NCBI GenBank assembly: GCA_030668345.1
Contig: DAOUUD010000007.1
Coordinates: 1 to 22,505 of the forward strand
Length of the DNA: 22,505 nucleotides
Direction of reading: 5' to 3'
Source of the DNA: Candidatus Cloacimonadota bacterium
GTDB lineage: Bacteria > Cloacimonadota > Cloacimonadia > Cloacimonadales > TCS61
Part shown: positions 7,602 to 15,600 of the stretch, in pieces
Numbering within the stretch: the stretch's first letter is position 1
Layout: each line of letters opens with the position of its first letter
The notes under the pieces: generated by a model
Database searches by the model: none
Told to the model about the DNA's origin: nothing
Seen by the model: the letters and a program-made list of their open reading frames with translations, nothing else
Program-made: the position numbers and the translations under genes

Positions 7602-9386
7602 ATGATAAAGAAATCCAGATTCGGCCAGTTATTGTTGAAAAAAGAAGTTATTGATAAAAAGACACTGGAAAAAGCTCTATTAATCCAGACTGATGAGGAT
7701 CCGGAAAATACCAGAGCTCTTGGTGAAATACTTGTTAATGACTTTAAGATCAATCATCATGCTATTTATGGTTTATTGGCAGAACTTTACGCGTTTCGCA
7801 CGCTCGAGATAAAAGTAAATGAAATCGATGAAAACCAGATCAAACATACAAAAGAGATACTTTCCAAATTTCCCGAAGACTTTAAAAATAAATTAATTTA
7901 TAAAAAAATTCTCCCCTATCAACTCAGCTATGGACGAAGAAATACTCTTATCGTCATAGCTGCCGACCCATCAGAGAAGATTTCGGAACGCATTCCTATA
8001 TATACTGAATTTAAAAAATACGAGGTTGTATATGTACGCCTCGATGTTCTGGAAGAAGTTATAACTCTTATTGCTCCTCAGAAAAACGAATTTCTAGACC
8101 TGTTGCAGGAAGCCGAAGAGCAAATGGAAGATGTTGACGAGACTAGAGGTCAACATGATGTAGATGAATATGCTCTTGATGATGAGATAAATAAAAGCCT
8201 TCTGGTAAATTTATTCGAGGGCAGTCTTATCGAAGCTGTTCGTAAAGGAGCCAGTGATATTCATATTATTCCTTACCTGCGTTCAAATGTGGACTTTTAC
8301 TTCAGGATAGATGGTAAACTTATTCGCTGGCATCGTCAGGAAAACACTTCTCCCGAAGCAATGTCTGCCGTGGCTAAAGATAGAGCAACAGGGGTAGATC
8401 GTTTTGAAAGGGACACAGCTCAAGACGGATTTATGCAACGTATTGTTGATGATCATCTTATCCGTTTCCGTGTATCCATAATTCCAATTACTTCTTCGGA
8501 ATATGAACGGCGCTTTGAAAGCATCGTGATAAGAACCATTGACGATAGGAACGTGATAACCGATCTGCGAAAACTCGGTTTCCAGGAGCAGGCAGAAAAA
8601 GATTTCATAGATTCTATTTCAAAATCGAAAGGTATAGTACTGGTAACCGGACCTACTGGTAGTGGTAAATCTACTACCTTGATGGCTGCACTCTATCATA
8701 CTATAGATCCATCTAAGAACGTTCTGACATGTGAAGATCCGGTGGAATATCATATTAAGGGAGCAAGGCAACTTAAGATCGGGCACAGGTTCACCTTTGA
8801 TAATGCTATTCGATCCATTCTACGACATGACCCGGATGTTGTTATGGTAGGTGAGATCCGTGATAAAATAACTGCTGAAATTGCTATCAAACTTGCCAAT
8901 ACAGGACATCTAACGTTCTCAACCCTTCACACAAACGACGCTCCCAGTGCTATTTCGCGAATGTATAAAATGGGTGTTGAAACTTTCCTGCTGGCGTATG
9001 CTATAAATATAATAGTTGCTCAGCGTCTTGTTAGAACATTATGTCCCGAATGTAGAAAACCGATTTCCAAAGATAAGTGGCCAGCTGCAATTGATCTGGG
9101 GTTAACAGAAGAGGAATTGGAATCCGGTAAAATATATGAAGCAGGAAATGGTTGTAAGAAATGCAATCGTGGCTACAAAGGAAGGATCAATATCTGTGAA
9201 GCTTTGTATTTCACTCCTGAAGTACGAAAAGCTATTGTAGATTCCGGTACTGAGATAGATGAACAGAATATCAGAAAAATTGCTGAAAGTCAGGGTATGT
9301 TATCTTTAGCGGAATCCGGACTGGACAGGATCAGAACAGGATTAACAACGGTTGCAGAAGTAACTTATGCAACCTCGGAGGACTAG
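7602..9386 (+). CDS. pilB: PilB/GspE assembly ATPase
   Basis: A 594-residue hexameric secretion ATPase that powers filament extension. An N-terminal MshEN/GspE-N-like region (about residues 1-170) is followed by the N2 domain and a RecA-like core with Walker A G-P-T-G-S-G-K-S at 350-357, an intact Asp box L-T-C-E-D-P-V-E-Y, the atypical Walker B D-V-V-M-V-G-E at 412-418 and the His box S-T-L-H-T. Two CxxC pairs (C-P-E-C 481-484 and C-K-K-C 518-521) form the zinc-binding module typical of extension ATPases and absent from PilT. Length and motif order are normal. The gene begins 7 bp after pilC with no clear ribosome site, suggesting coupling to pilC translation. Confidence 0.95.
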   Translation: MIKKSRFGQLLLKKEVIDKKTLEKALLIQTDEDPENTRALGEILVNDFKINHHAIYGLLAELYAFRTLEIKVNEIDENQIKHTKEILSKFPEDFKNKLIYKKILPYQLSYGRRNTLIVIAADPSEKISERIPIYTEFKKYEVVYVRLDVLEEVITLIAPQKNEFLDLLQEAEEQMEDVDETRGQHDVDEYALDDEINKSLLVNLFEGSLIEAVRKGASDIHIIPYLRSNVDFYFRIDGKLIRWHRQENTSPEAMSAVAKDRATGVDRFERDTAQDGFMQRIVDDHLIRFRVSIIPITSSEYERRFESIVIRTIDDRNVITDLRKLGFQEQAEKDFIDSISKSKGIVLVTGPTGSGKSTTLMAALYHTIDPSKNVLTCEDPVEYHIKGARQLKIGHRFTFDNAIRSILRHDPDVVMVGEIRDKITAEIAIKLANTGHLTFSTLHTNDAPSAISRMYKMGVETFLLAYAINIIVAQRLVRTLCPECRKPISKDKWPAAIDLGLTEEELESGKIYEAGNGCKKCNRGYKGRINICEALYFTPEVRKAIVDSGTEIDEQNIRKIAESQGMLSLAESGLDRIRTGLTTVAEVTYATSED

Positions 9387-9389
9387 ATC

Positions 9390-9824
9390 ATGAATATCCA
9401 GATGTTGTTAGTTCTATTGGCATTAGCACTTTTTTCAACAATGCTGTTGAATACTTATAATATTATGCTTGATCAGTCTACCTTGGTTTATGATAATATG
9501 CATTACCTGCAGGGACAAAAAATCGCCGACAGGTACTTCCAGAAAATCGAAGCAGAATTGCTGGGAGATCCTCCGGTTTTTTATTTTTCACGAATATATT
9601 CAAATTATTTAAATTTGAGTGAAACTAAAACTGTGAATAATATTATTTATAATATTCAAATTAATTCAACATATTGCGACAGTTTGGGAAATACTCCATA
9701 TGCAGATACTTTATATCAAAAAGTGGATGTACGCATGAATTGCCTGTCTACATCAATGGATACTTTATATATTGGAACGTTGAATTCTCCATTCAGTAAA
9801 GTTTTTTTCAATAGGGGGTTCTAA
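9390..9824 (+). CDS. Short pseudopilin-like protein, unnamed family
   Basis: A 144-residue protein with one N-terminal hydrophobic helix starting at the first residues (M-N-I-Q-M-L-L-V-L-L-A-L-A-L) and running to about residue 20, then a polar helix (Y-L-Q-G-Q-K-I-A-D-R-Y-F-Q-K-I-E) and a small mixed domain with two Cys (about residues 95 and 112). It starts 3 bp after pilB behind a GGAGGA site. Helix-first layout, size and position suggest a minor pilin or pseudopilin, but there is no prepilin cleavage motif and I do not recognise a named family. Confidence 0.6.
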   Translation: MNIQMLLVLLALALFSTMLLNTYNIMLDQSTLVYDNMHYLQGQKIADRYFQKIEAELLGDPPVFYFSRIYSNYLNLSETKTVNNIIYNIQINSTYCDSLGNTPYADTLYQKVDVRMNCLSTSMDTLYIGTLNSPFSKVFFNRGF

Positions 9825-9827
9825 ATT

Positions 9828-10424
9828 ATGTCGAGTTTAATAGATGTAATGGGTGCAACAATAGTCGGAAGCCTGGTACTTCTGATGATATTTGGTGCAC
9901 TTTCCAATATGCAGGTGGTAAGCTATAATACTCAGCTCCAGATCAGTTTAACCCAGATGTCTGAAGATCTGATTACAGGAAGGAAAGTAGGAAACTTAGA
10001 CCAACCCGGTCTGGAAAGTATCTTATCCAAAGTAGGTGCAGGAGTTCCTGAAGGTACGGATCCAATAATCGAAGTCACCTCAAAAAGTTTTAAATTTCTT
10101 GGACAGACAAACCCGACTTCCAGCATCAGTACTTTTTATTTCGTTCAAGAAGATTCCACCAGTAATGGTTTTCCTTTATACGTTTATCAAAATAATATGA
10201 CTAACTCGATCTTAGGCCCTTTCTGGATGGCAGATACATTGGCAATTACATATTACGATGTGAATGATAACTTAATTACTTCTCCAGGCTCAAACCATGG
10301 TCTGATTCGTTCAATTGAGGTCAGTCTTACATTTTTCTATGATACTCACCGATCTGATATAGATAAAAGATTTCTCAGGCACAGTATAGTATTCTGGAAA
10401 TATTTTAAGAATTTGTACTTATAG
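9828..10424 (+). CDS. Minor pseudopilin-like protein (PilW/GspJ-like plan)
   Basis: A 198-residue protein that opens M-S-S-L-I-D-V-M-G-A-T-I-V-G-S, which resembles the mature N-terminus of minor pilins (F-S-L-I-E-V-L-V-A) with Asp in place of the +5 Glu and no leader before it. The helix runs to about residue 24 and is followed by an amphipathic part with Q and S repeats (Q-L-Q-I-S-L-T-Q-M-S-E-D-L). The rest looks like a beta-rich globular domain. It starts 3 bp after the previous gene with a GGGGG ribosome site. The acidic residue at this position could salt-bridge to the first residue of a neighbouring subunit, as Glu5 does in normal pilins. Assignment as a minor filament-tip protein is inferred. 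Confidence 0.6.
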   Translation: MSSLIDVMGATIVGSLVLLMIFGALSNMQVVSYNTQLQISLTQMSEDLITGRKVGNLDQPGLESILSKVGAGVPEGTDPIIEVTSKSFKFLGQTNPTSSISTFYFVQEDSTSNGFPLYVYQNNMTNSILGPFWMADTLAITYYDVNDNLITSPGSNHGLIRSIEVSLTFFYDTHRSDIDKRFLRHSIVFWKYFKNLYL

Positions 10425-10445
10425 AAAAAAAATTAGGAGTTAACT

Positions 10446-11339
10446 ATGGGGAAATTGCTAATAATTATTCTTTTAGTACTTACGGCTGTTTTTGCTACTA
10501 TTGCCGTTTCGATTCAAAGTAAAAGCGCTGATATTCCTGATTTGATATCTTCCAACATATCGGAAATTAAAGCTAAGTCTTTAAGTAATGAAGCTCTTAT
10601 GTACAGCATAAGACAGTTGAACCAGGGTAGTCTATCAGTCAGCCAGACAGGTGTGAGTCAAATTTTCTCAAATTTTGATGTTCTGGATGGGACAATAGAC
10701 AGTATCAAATATGTGATGATCGGCTCCGGAGATACTCTGAAGATAACTTCTTATGTAACTGCCGATGTCAATGGAAAAAGAACTCAATATCAAAGTATAG
10801 CTGAAATTCTTTATACCTTTGCAAGTTTTGATAATGCCATCACCTGTTCAAAAGACCTTGATGTTAGAGGTAGCTCAACCATCATAGGAAACGTAGAGGA
10901 AAACGTTGATTTAGATTTTGCATCTGTTTTCGGTATGACAATGGCACAGATAAGGGCTATCGCTGATAATGATTACACGGATCCACCAAATAATGTGACT
11001 CCCGTAAATGGAATAACATACATAGAGACCACCGGAAACAACAAAGCACACTTTACAAATCATCATTGGAGTGGCAGCGGTATCTTGATAGTTGATGGAG
11101 AATTCCACATGACCGGTGGTACTTTCGACGGTATTATCTGGGTGGAAGGTGGAAGGTTCATGATATCCGGTAACGGTCTTGTGCAAGGAACAATTTTCAT
11201 TAACAGCGAACCTGATGAACAAACCAAAGTTACTGGAAATTGTGATGTTTATTATGACCGAGATATTATACAACAGTTGTTGAGTACGTACAATATTTCT
11301 TCTGGTCCGGCAATCACGATAATAAGTTGGAATAATTAA
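10446..11339 (+). CDS. PilX/DUF4900-like pilus-associated protein, copy 1
   Basis: A 297-residue protein with an N-terminal hydrophobic helix immediately after the start (M-G-K-L-L-I-I-I-L-L-V-L, to about residue 22), a helical neck (I-S-E-I-K-A-K-S-L-S-N-E-A) and a long extracytoplasmic domain. Around residues 210-236 it has G-S-G-I-L-I-V-D-G, then G-G-T-F-D-G-I-I-W, a beta-helix-like pattern often seen in PilX-like/DUF4900 proteins of pilus operons. It is a clear paralogue of the next gene: MGKLLI start, SSNI(S/A)E, DGTIDSI, FGMT/FGIT, I-A-D-N and D-P-P-N/I-N occur at matching places. AGGAG precedes the start. Likely a minor filament or surface-exposed component; substrate and partner are unknown. 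Confidence 0.62.
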   Translation: MGKLLIIILLVLTAVFATIAVSIQSKSADIPDLISSNISEIKAKSLSNEALMYSIRQLNQGSLSVSQTGVSQIFSNFDVLDGTIDSIKYVMIGSGDTLKITSYVTADVNGKRTQYQSIAEILYTFASFDNAITCSKDLDVRGSSTIIGNVEENVDLDFASVFGMTMAQIRAIADNDYTDPPNNVTPVNGITYIETTGNNKAHFTNHHWSGSGILIVDGEFHMTGGTFDGIIWVEGGRFMISGNGLVQGTIFINSEPDEQTKVTGNCDVYYDRDIIQQLLSTYNISSGPAITIISWNN

Positions 11340-11341
11340 AT

Positions 11342-11363
11342 TTAAAGATCTTAAGATCTTTAA
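11342..11363. repeat. 22-bp perfect palindrome between tandem paralogues
   Basis: The arm TTAAAGATCTT (11342-11352) is followed at once by its exact reverse complement AAGATCTTTAA (11353-11363). In RNA it can form a 9-bp stem with a UUAA loop, placed between the stop of copy 1 and the ribosome site of copy 2. No T-run follows, so a terminator is unlikely; an RNA-processing or stability element, or a protein-binding site, is possible. Confidence 0.75.
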
Positions 11364-11379
11364 TAAAAGGAGGTAGTTT

Positions 11380-12288
11380 ATGGGCAAGTTATTGATAGTT
11401 GCCATATTTATTGTTGCTGCAGTAATAACAGTGATCTTACTTTCCGTTCAAGATAGAACCGAAGAGATTCCGGAACTTTCATCCAGTAATATTGCAGAAT
11501 TGCAAGCTAAAGCATTGTGCCATGAAGCCATAGTATACGGGATGAGGAATCTCAATGACGAAACCGTCACCTTAACCGCTGGAGAAAACACACAGACTTA
11601 CGCTAATTTTGCAGTTATGGATGGTACAATAGACAGTATTCAATATATATCAAATACAACGATTGACACTATAGAGATCGTTTCTTATGCAAGTTATCAA
11701 AATGCTGGTGAAACAATCCAGCATAAAAGCAGTGCTCTGGTTTGTTGGGTTCCCACTTATGCTCAGGGAGCTGTGTATGCAAACGGAGGGATCGAAGCAG
11801 GTGGTAGTGCCCTTATCACTGGTAATCTCTATGCAAACTGCGATCCTCCAATATCTTTTGAAGATCTATTCGGAATTACAAAAGAAGAAATGAAAGATAT
11901 TGCTGATAACCACTTTGAGGACCCTCCCATCAACCCCGCGGGTTTTGAAAACATAACCTGGGTTTCATTCGCTAATGAGGGTGGTAGTTTAAAGGTAACA
12001 ACAACAGGTTGGGAAGGAAGTGGAATACTTGTAGTTGATGGTGATGCCAGCTTTCAGGGAGGTTCTTTCGATGGAATAATGTGGATTACCGGAACATTAT
12101 TCATTAACGGGAATAATGGTTTTGACGGAGCAGTTTACGTGGAAGGCGGAATCGAGTATGAAGATGTAAGCATTCTTGGTGACGCTCAAATTACTTATGA
12201 TTTAGATGCGATACTTGCAGCATTTGCCGAAGCATCTCTAAACATAGATTATGAACTTAAAATTATCAGCTGGTTTGAAGATGAATAA
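11380..12288 (+). CDS. PilX/DUF4900-like pilus-associated protein, copy 2
   Basis: A 302-residue paralogue of the preceding gene with the same plan: M-G-K-L-L-I-V start, hydrophobic helix to about residue 22, neck S-S-N-I-A-E-L-Q-A-K-A, D-G-T-I-D-S-I, F-G-I-T-K-E-E-M, and the G-S-G-I-L-V-V-D-G / G-G-S-F-D-G-I-M-W pair near residues 213-238. The identity is patchy, so the duplication is old and the two copies have probably specialised. The strong AGGAGGT site suggests higher translation than copy 1. No prepilin leader is present. Its place in the operon supports a minor-pilin or tip role; that is inference. Confidence 0.62.
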   Translation: MGKLLIVAIFIVAAVITVILLSVQDRTEEIPELSSSNIAELQAKALCHEAIVYGMRNLNDETVTLTAGENTQTYANFAVMDGTIDSIQYISNTTIDTIEIVSYASYQNAGETIQHKSSALVCWVPTYAQGAVYANGGIEAGGSALITGNLYANCDPPISFEDLFGITKEEMKDIADNHFEDPPINPAGFENITWVSFANEGGSLKVTTTGWEGSGILVVDGDASFQGGSFDGIMWITGTLFINGNNGFDGAVYVEGGIEYEDVSILGDAQITYDLDAILAAFAEASLNIDYELKIISWFEDE

Positions 12289-12313
12289 CCTTTAAGAAAG
12301 GATTGGAGTAACA

Positions 12314-13219
12314 ATGGATACACTCGAAATAACAAATCATGAAATCCAGATGAATAAATGGTGGTCAAAGATCCGCTGGTTTATAGTGCTTATTCTATTT
12401 GCTATAGGAATTTTGCGTGTGAACCAGATCCAGGAAATGTATCCCATCGTGGTTTTTGTCTCAACATTTATCGGTATCTGTGTTTTGAATCTGCTTTTTC
12501 ATATGCAGATAATAAAAACGAACATCTTATTCAGTTCATTGCAAATTCTTCTTGATATTGTTTTTGCCACTTTAGTTGTACATCTTACAGGTGGTTTGAA
12601 CAGTTCGTTTGTCTGGATCTATCTCATCGCTGTGATCACAGCCAGTCTTAATATTGAGAATTTAGGAGGAATTTTAGCGGCAATGATAGGCAGCATGTGT
12701 CTTTTAATGCTGATATTGATGTATAACTTTGGCTGGCTGGCAACAGTTAGCGGTGAAACATTCGATGCTGATGTAGCTTCTCAAACCATTTTCCTGATCT
12801 CTTATACCGGTCTTTTCAGCGGAATTGCTTTTGTATCTAATTTCCTCAGTGACTTAATGAAGAAAATTGCAGTCGAAACGCAGAAAAGTAAAGATTTAAT
12901 AAAGGAACAGGAAAGTGTTATTTCTGAAAAGCAGAACGAAATTATTCAAAACAAAGAATCTCTTGAAAAATATAAAGAAGTAGTTTCTGTAGCTGCGTCA
13001 TTAGCAAGTATTGATCACGATATAAATAATCCGCTTACAATAATTTCTCTATCGATCAGAAGAGTGATAAAAGCAGCTCAAGATTATAAGGATGACATGC
13101 TAGTAAAATCGAGCGACCAGATGACAGAAGCTATTAATGGCATTAATGGCATCCTGGCAAGACTTCAAAAACTAAAAAACCTGGAATTAATTCAGAAAGA
13201 AAGCAAGAATCAGGATTAG
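12314..13219 (+). CDS. PilS-like membrane sensor lacking the kinase ATPase domain
   Basis: A 301-residue protein. About six membrane helices (residues 21-38, 43-63, 70-91, 98-117, 118-138, 158-176) include L-L-D-I-V-F-A-T-L-V-V-H-L-T-G-G-L-N-S-S, very like the sensor part of PilS/RegB-type kinases. A coiled coil (about 183-224) leads to an H-box D-H-D-I-N-N-P-L-T with the candidate phospho-accepting His235, and a second DHp helix ends at about residue 295. The protein stops there: no N, G1 or G2 boxes of the HATPase domain exist in it, and the next gene begins 9 bp later in another function, so a frameshifted remnant is excluded. Full PilS proteins are about 530 residues. It may receive phosphate from, or be bound by, another kinase, or act as a phosphotransfer dimer. 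Co-transcription with pilus genes supports sensing envelope or pilin status. Confidence 0.8.
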   Translation: MDTLEITNHEIQMNKWWSKIRWFIVLILFAIGILRVNQIQEMYPIVVFVSTFIGICVLNLLFHMQIIKTNILFSSLQILLDIVFATLVVHLTGGLNSSFVWIYLIAVITASLNIENLGGILAAMIGSMCLLMLILMYNFGWLATVSGETFDADVASQTIFLISYTGLFSGIAFVSNFLSDLMKKIAVETQKSKDLIKEQESVISEKQNEIIQNKESLEKYKEVVSVAASLASIDHDINNPLTIISLSIRRVIKAAQDYKDDMLVKSSDQMTEAINGINGILARLQKLKNLELIQKESKNQD

Positions 13220-13228
13220 GGATAAGAA

Positions 13229-14080
13229 ATGAAAAAACATATATTGATAGTGGATGATGAACATAGCATCAGAGAGTTGTGTAAAGAGCTATTGGAAGAA
13301 GAAGGCTATAAAACAACGCTGGCTGTTGATGGTCAAGACGCACTCGATAAAATGGACTTCGAAGTATATGACCTGTTCATTATAGACATGGCTATGCCCA
13401 GGTTAGGTGGATTTGAACTAATGAAACTGATCAAACGAAAACAACCTCTGGCAGTTATCGTTGTACTAACAGGTTTTTCCAGCATAGAAGGTGCTGTAAA
13501 AGCTGTTCATGCAGGAGCTTTCCAATATCTTTCAAAACCTATTAACGCAGATGAACTGTTTGAAGTAGTTAAAGCCGGCTTGCAATATTCTGAAGACCTG
13601 TACGGTCCTCTTCAAAAGGCATTTGAACCAGGGTCTGATACTGTTCAGAAGGGTGAACCTATAGTTCTTCATGGTTTCCCTCCCGAAGATAAAGTAGATT
13701 TTATGGCTCTTGGCAGGATAAGAAAGTATGATGTTGGTGAAAATATTCCTCTTGGAGATGATAAAACCGGTTCTATCATCATTATTGAAAGTGGTGAAGT
13801 CTCTGTATGGCTTAACAATACTACTGTCGATTATCTGCAAAAATGGGATACCTGTGGAGAAGAAAGTTTCATTTTAGCCGGATCTTCGTTCATTTCTCTT
13901 CGAGCTGAAACTGTAGCCAAAATCCGGCATTTCGATCGAAAAAAACTTTTAGATTTCTTCGCTTATAAAGGAGAAAAACTATTAAAACGTTTCATGATAA
14001 ATCTGATAAACAGTACATATTTTAAGTGGCGAAAATCGATACAGCGCATTGTAATGCTGAAACTTATTACTGGAGAATAA
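13229..14080 (+). CDS. Response regulator: receiver plus cNMP-binding-fold domain
   Basis: A 283-residue protein. Residues 1-122 form a complete receiver domain: acidic D9/D10, phospho-acceptor Asp53 (I-I-D-M-A-M-P), Thr81 and Lys103 (S-K-P). Residues about 155-260 match the CRP-type cyclic-nucleotide-binding beta-roll: Y-D-V-G-E-N-I-P-L-G-D, I-I-I-I-E-S-G-E-V-S-V, C-G-E-E-S-F with the ribose-contact Glu, and R-A-E-T-V-A with the phosphate-contact Arg225. Both contact residues are kept, so ligand binding is plausible. The protein ends about 20 residues after the roll and has no helix-turn-helix, so its output is probably protein binding. It directly follows the kinase-less sensor and closes operon A. 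A role in tuning motor or filament activity with a nucleotide signal is inferred. Confidence 0.82.
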   Translation: MKKHILIVDDEHSIRELCKELLEEEGYKTTLAVDGQDALDKMDFEVYDLFIIDMAMPRLGGFELMKLIKRKQPLAVIVVLTGFSSIEGAVKAVHAGAFQYLSKPINADELFEVVKAGLQYSEDLYGPLQKAFEPGSDTVQKGEPIVLHGFPPEDKVDFMALGRIRKYDVGENIPLGDDKTGSIIIIESGEVSVWLNNTTVDYLQKWDTCGEESFILAGSSFISLRAETVAKIRHFDRKKLLDFFAYKGEKLLKRFMINLINSTYFKWRKSIQRIVMLKLITGE

Positions 14081-14106
14081 TTTTCCAGAAAAAAAATAAT
14101 AAATAT

Positions 14107-14135
14107 AACTCCCATAATTTCATGGGAGTTTTTTT
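14107..14135 (+). terminator. Rho-independent terminator of pilus operon A
   Basis: A perfect 9-bp stem, AACTCCCAT (14107-14115) and ATGGGAGTT (14122-14130), with a 6-nt loop, is followed directly by a T-run through 14135. It lies 26 bp after the response-regulator stop. Confidence 0.92.
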
Positions 14136-14307
14136 GTATTCTGCAATAAATATATCGAAGAAAGGTATGCATTTGAAAATGATTCGTTAACTCTTAATAT
14201 TTCAGTTAGTTACTATCACTACCATTAAAACTAAATATCTTTCAATAAATGCTATAACTTCAATATTTAGAAAGTTTTATCAAAATATATCTTGACATTA
14301 AATTTTA

Positions 14308-14337
14308 TTAACAGCCTTTGGTTTCTGAATATATAAT
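14308..14337 (+). promoter_or_regulatory. Sigma-70-type promoter of pilus operon B
   Basis: TTAACA (14308-14313), an 18-bp spacer and a perfect TATAAT (14332-14337), 29 bp before the pilT-like start. With the terminator upstream, this separates operon B from operon A. Operon B shows no sigma-54 motif, so motor/secretin genes and the pilin operon appear to be under different sigma factors. The rest of the 286-bp gap (14136-14307) is AT-rich with no other feature I can support. Confidence 0.65.
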
Positions 14338-14366
14338 AGGAATATAGTATATAGCTGTGAGGAAAT

Positions 14367-15584
14367 ATGAGTTTATCATTTTTACCTGAAATGCAAGTAT
14401 CATTACCTGAATATTTAACTGGTACTGCCAGATTTCAGAACATAAATAAAATGATCACATTTAATGCCTCCTGGAAAAATGAGGCATACAATAATCTTAG
14501 AAATCTTCTGAAACATATGCGCAAGATAGAGGCTTCCGATATCGATTTTGGAGGACCCGGTTCTAACGGAAAAGTCTGGTATAGGGTATTTGGTACAAAG
14601 ACCTTCAGCAACGATGTTCCACAATATACAGAGGACGAGGTCACTGCAATAATTCTCAGTATTCTTACAGACGATCAGAAAGTAATTCTGTTCAATAATA
14701 AAAATATTGATTTCTCTCATGGCATTGTTCTCGAAGAAAATGAACGCCCCGGTCGTTTCCGGGGAGATGTTTATTATGAAAGCAATGTACTGGTAGTTAA
14801 TTTTAGAAGGATCAATGAAGATCTCTATAAAATCGATTCCCTGAACTTTCCTGAGATAATTGCAAAGCGATTTAACCTGAAATTTGAAAAATCCGGTCTC
14901 TTTCTGGTAACGGGTATTACTGGTTCTGGAAAAAGTTGTACATTAGACTCGATAGTAGATATGAACAACCATGACAATTATGCTCACATTATTATAATAG
15001 GAAATCCTATTGAATTTGTGCATATATCCGATAAATGTTTACTTCGGCACAGGGAGATCGGAGAAGATGTACTAAGCTTCCAGGAGGGAACCATACAAGC
15101 ATTAAGACAAGACCCGGATATAATTGTGGTTGGAGAGATGCGGGATCCCGGTACTATTGCCACTGTTCTGGAAGCAACAGATAGTGGACATAAAGTTTTT
15201 TCTACATTGCACACAAGTTCTGCAGTTGATAGCCTGCACCGTATTGTAGCAGAATTTCCACCCCTGGAACAGGAAAGGATCAGATTCCGTCTGGCAGATG
15301 TACTAAAAGTAATAGTATCCCAGAAACTTGTTCCAGATAAGCAGGGCAAACTTCTTATGGCTAAGGAAATTCTTTCTGTAGATGCTTCGATCCAGGCAGC
15401 AATTCGGAATAAAAATATCGGTGAAATCTATCAGATGGTTACTGAGGGATCAAAAAAAGGTATGATAACCCTGGAGCAAGACCTATTCAGGAATTATAAA
15501 AATGGTAAAATCACAAAAGAAACTGCCATGAATTATGCCAATAATAAAAAAAGAATGGATCATTTAATCACTTACTCAAATTAA
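14367..15584 (+). CDS. pilT: PilT/PilU-like retraction ATPase with altered Asp box
   Basis: A 405-residue secretion ATPase without the MshEN and zinc modules of PilB, the size expected for PilT/PilU. Walker A G-I-T-G-S-G-K-S is at 183-190, the Walker B-type D-I-I-V-V-G-E-M-R-D at 251-260 and the His box S-T-L-H-T at 279-283, followed by the PilT-like F-P-P-L-E-Q-E-R-I-R and A-A-I-R-N-K-N. The Asp box normally reads E-D-P-I-E-F-V-H; here it reads G-N-P-I-E-F-V-H (212-219), so both acidic residues are lost although the flanking motif is kept. The extra N-terminal 30 residues have no recognised domain. GAGGA precedes the start. It opens operon B. Retraction or disassembly of the filament is the expected role; the altered box raises the option of a reduced-activity PilU-like partner. 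Confidence 0.88.
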   Translation: MSLSFLPEMQVSLPEYLTGTARFQNINKMITFNASWKNEAYNNLRNLLKHMRKIEASDIDFGGPGSNGKVWYRVFGTKTFSNDVPQYTEDEVTAIILSILTDDQKVILFNNKNIDFSHGIVLEENERPGRFRGDVYYESNVLVVNFRRINEDLYKIDSLNFPEIIAKRFNLKFEKSGLFLVTGITGSGKSCTLDSIVDMNNHDNYAHIIIIGNPIEFVHISDKCLLRHREIGEDVLSFQEGTIQALRQDPDIIVVGEMRDPGTIATVLEATDSGHKVFSTLHTSSAVDSLHRIVAEFPPLEQERIRFRLADVLKVIVSQKLVPDKQGKLLMAKEILSVDASIQAAIRNKNIGEIYQMVTEGSKKGMITLEQDLFRNYKNGKITKETAMNYANNKKRMDHLITYSN

Positions 15585-15600
15585 AGTGTATTAAGTAATA

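Noticed and set aside
10911..11405. 164-codon minus-strand open frame over the first DUF4900-like gene
   Set aside because: It is antisense to a well-supported gene, has no ribosome site and no recognisable domain.
13195..13230. Frameshift that split a full histidine kinase
   Set aside because: The next gene starts its own receiver domain within 9 bp with a ribosome site, and no HATPase motif occurs in any frame nearby.
14292..14297. Perfect TTGACA as -35 for the pilT-like operon
   Set aside because: No -10 lies 15-19 bp downstream; the TATAAT at 14332 is 34 bp away and pairs better with TTAACA at 14308.
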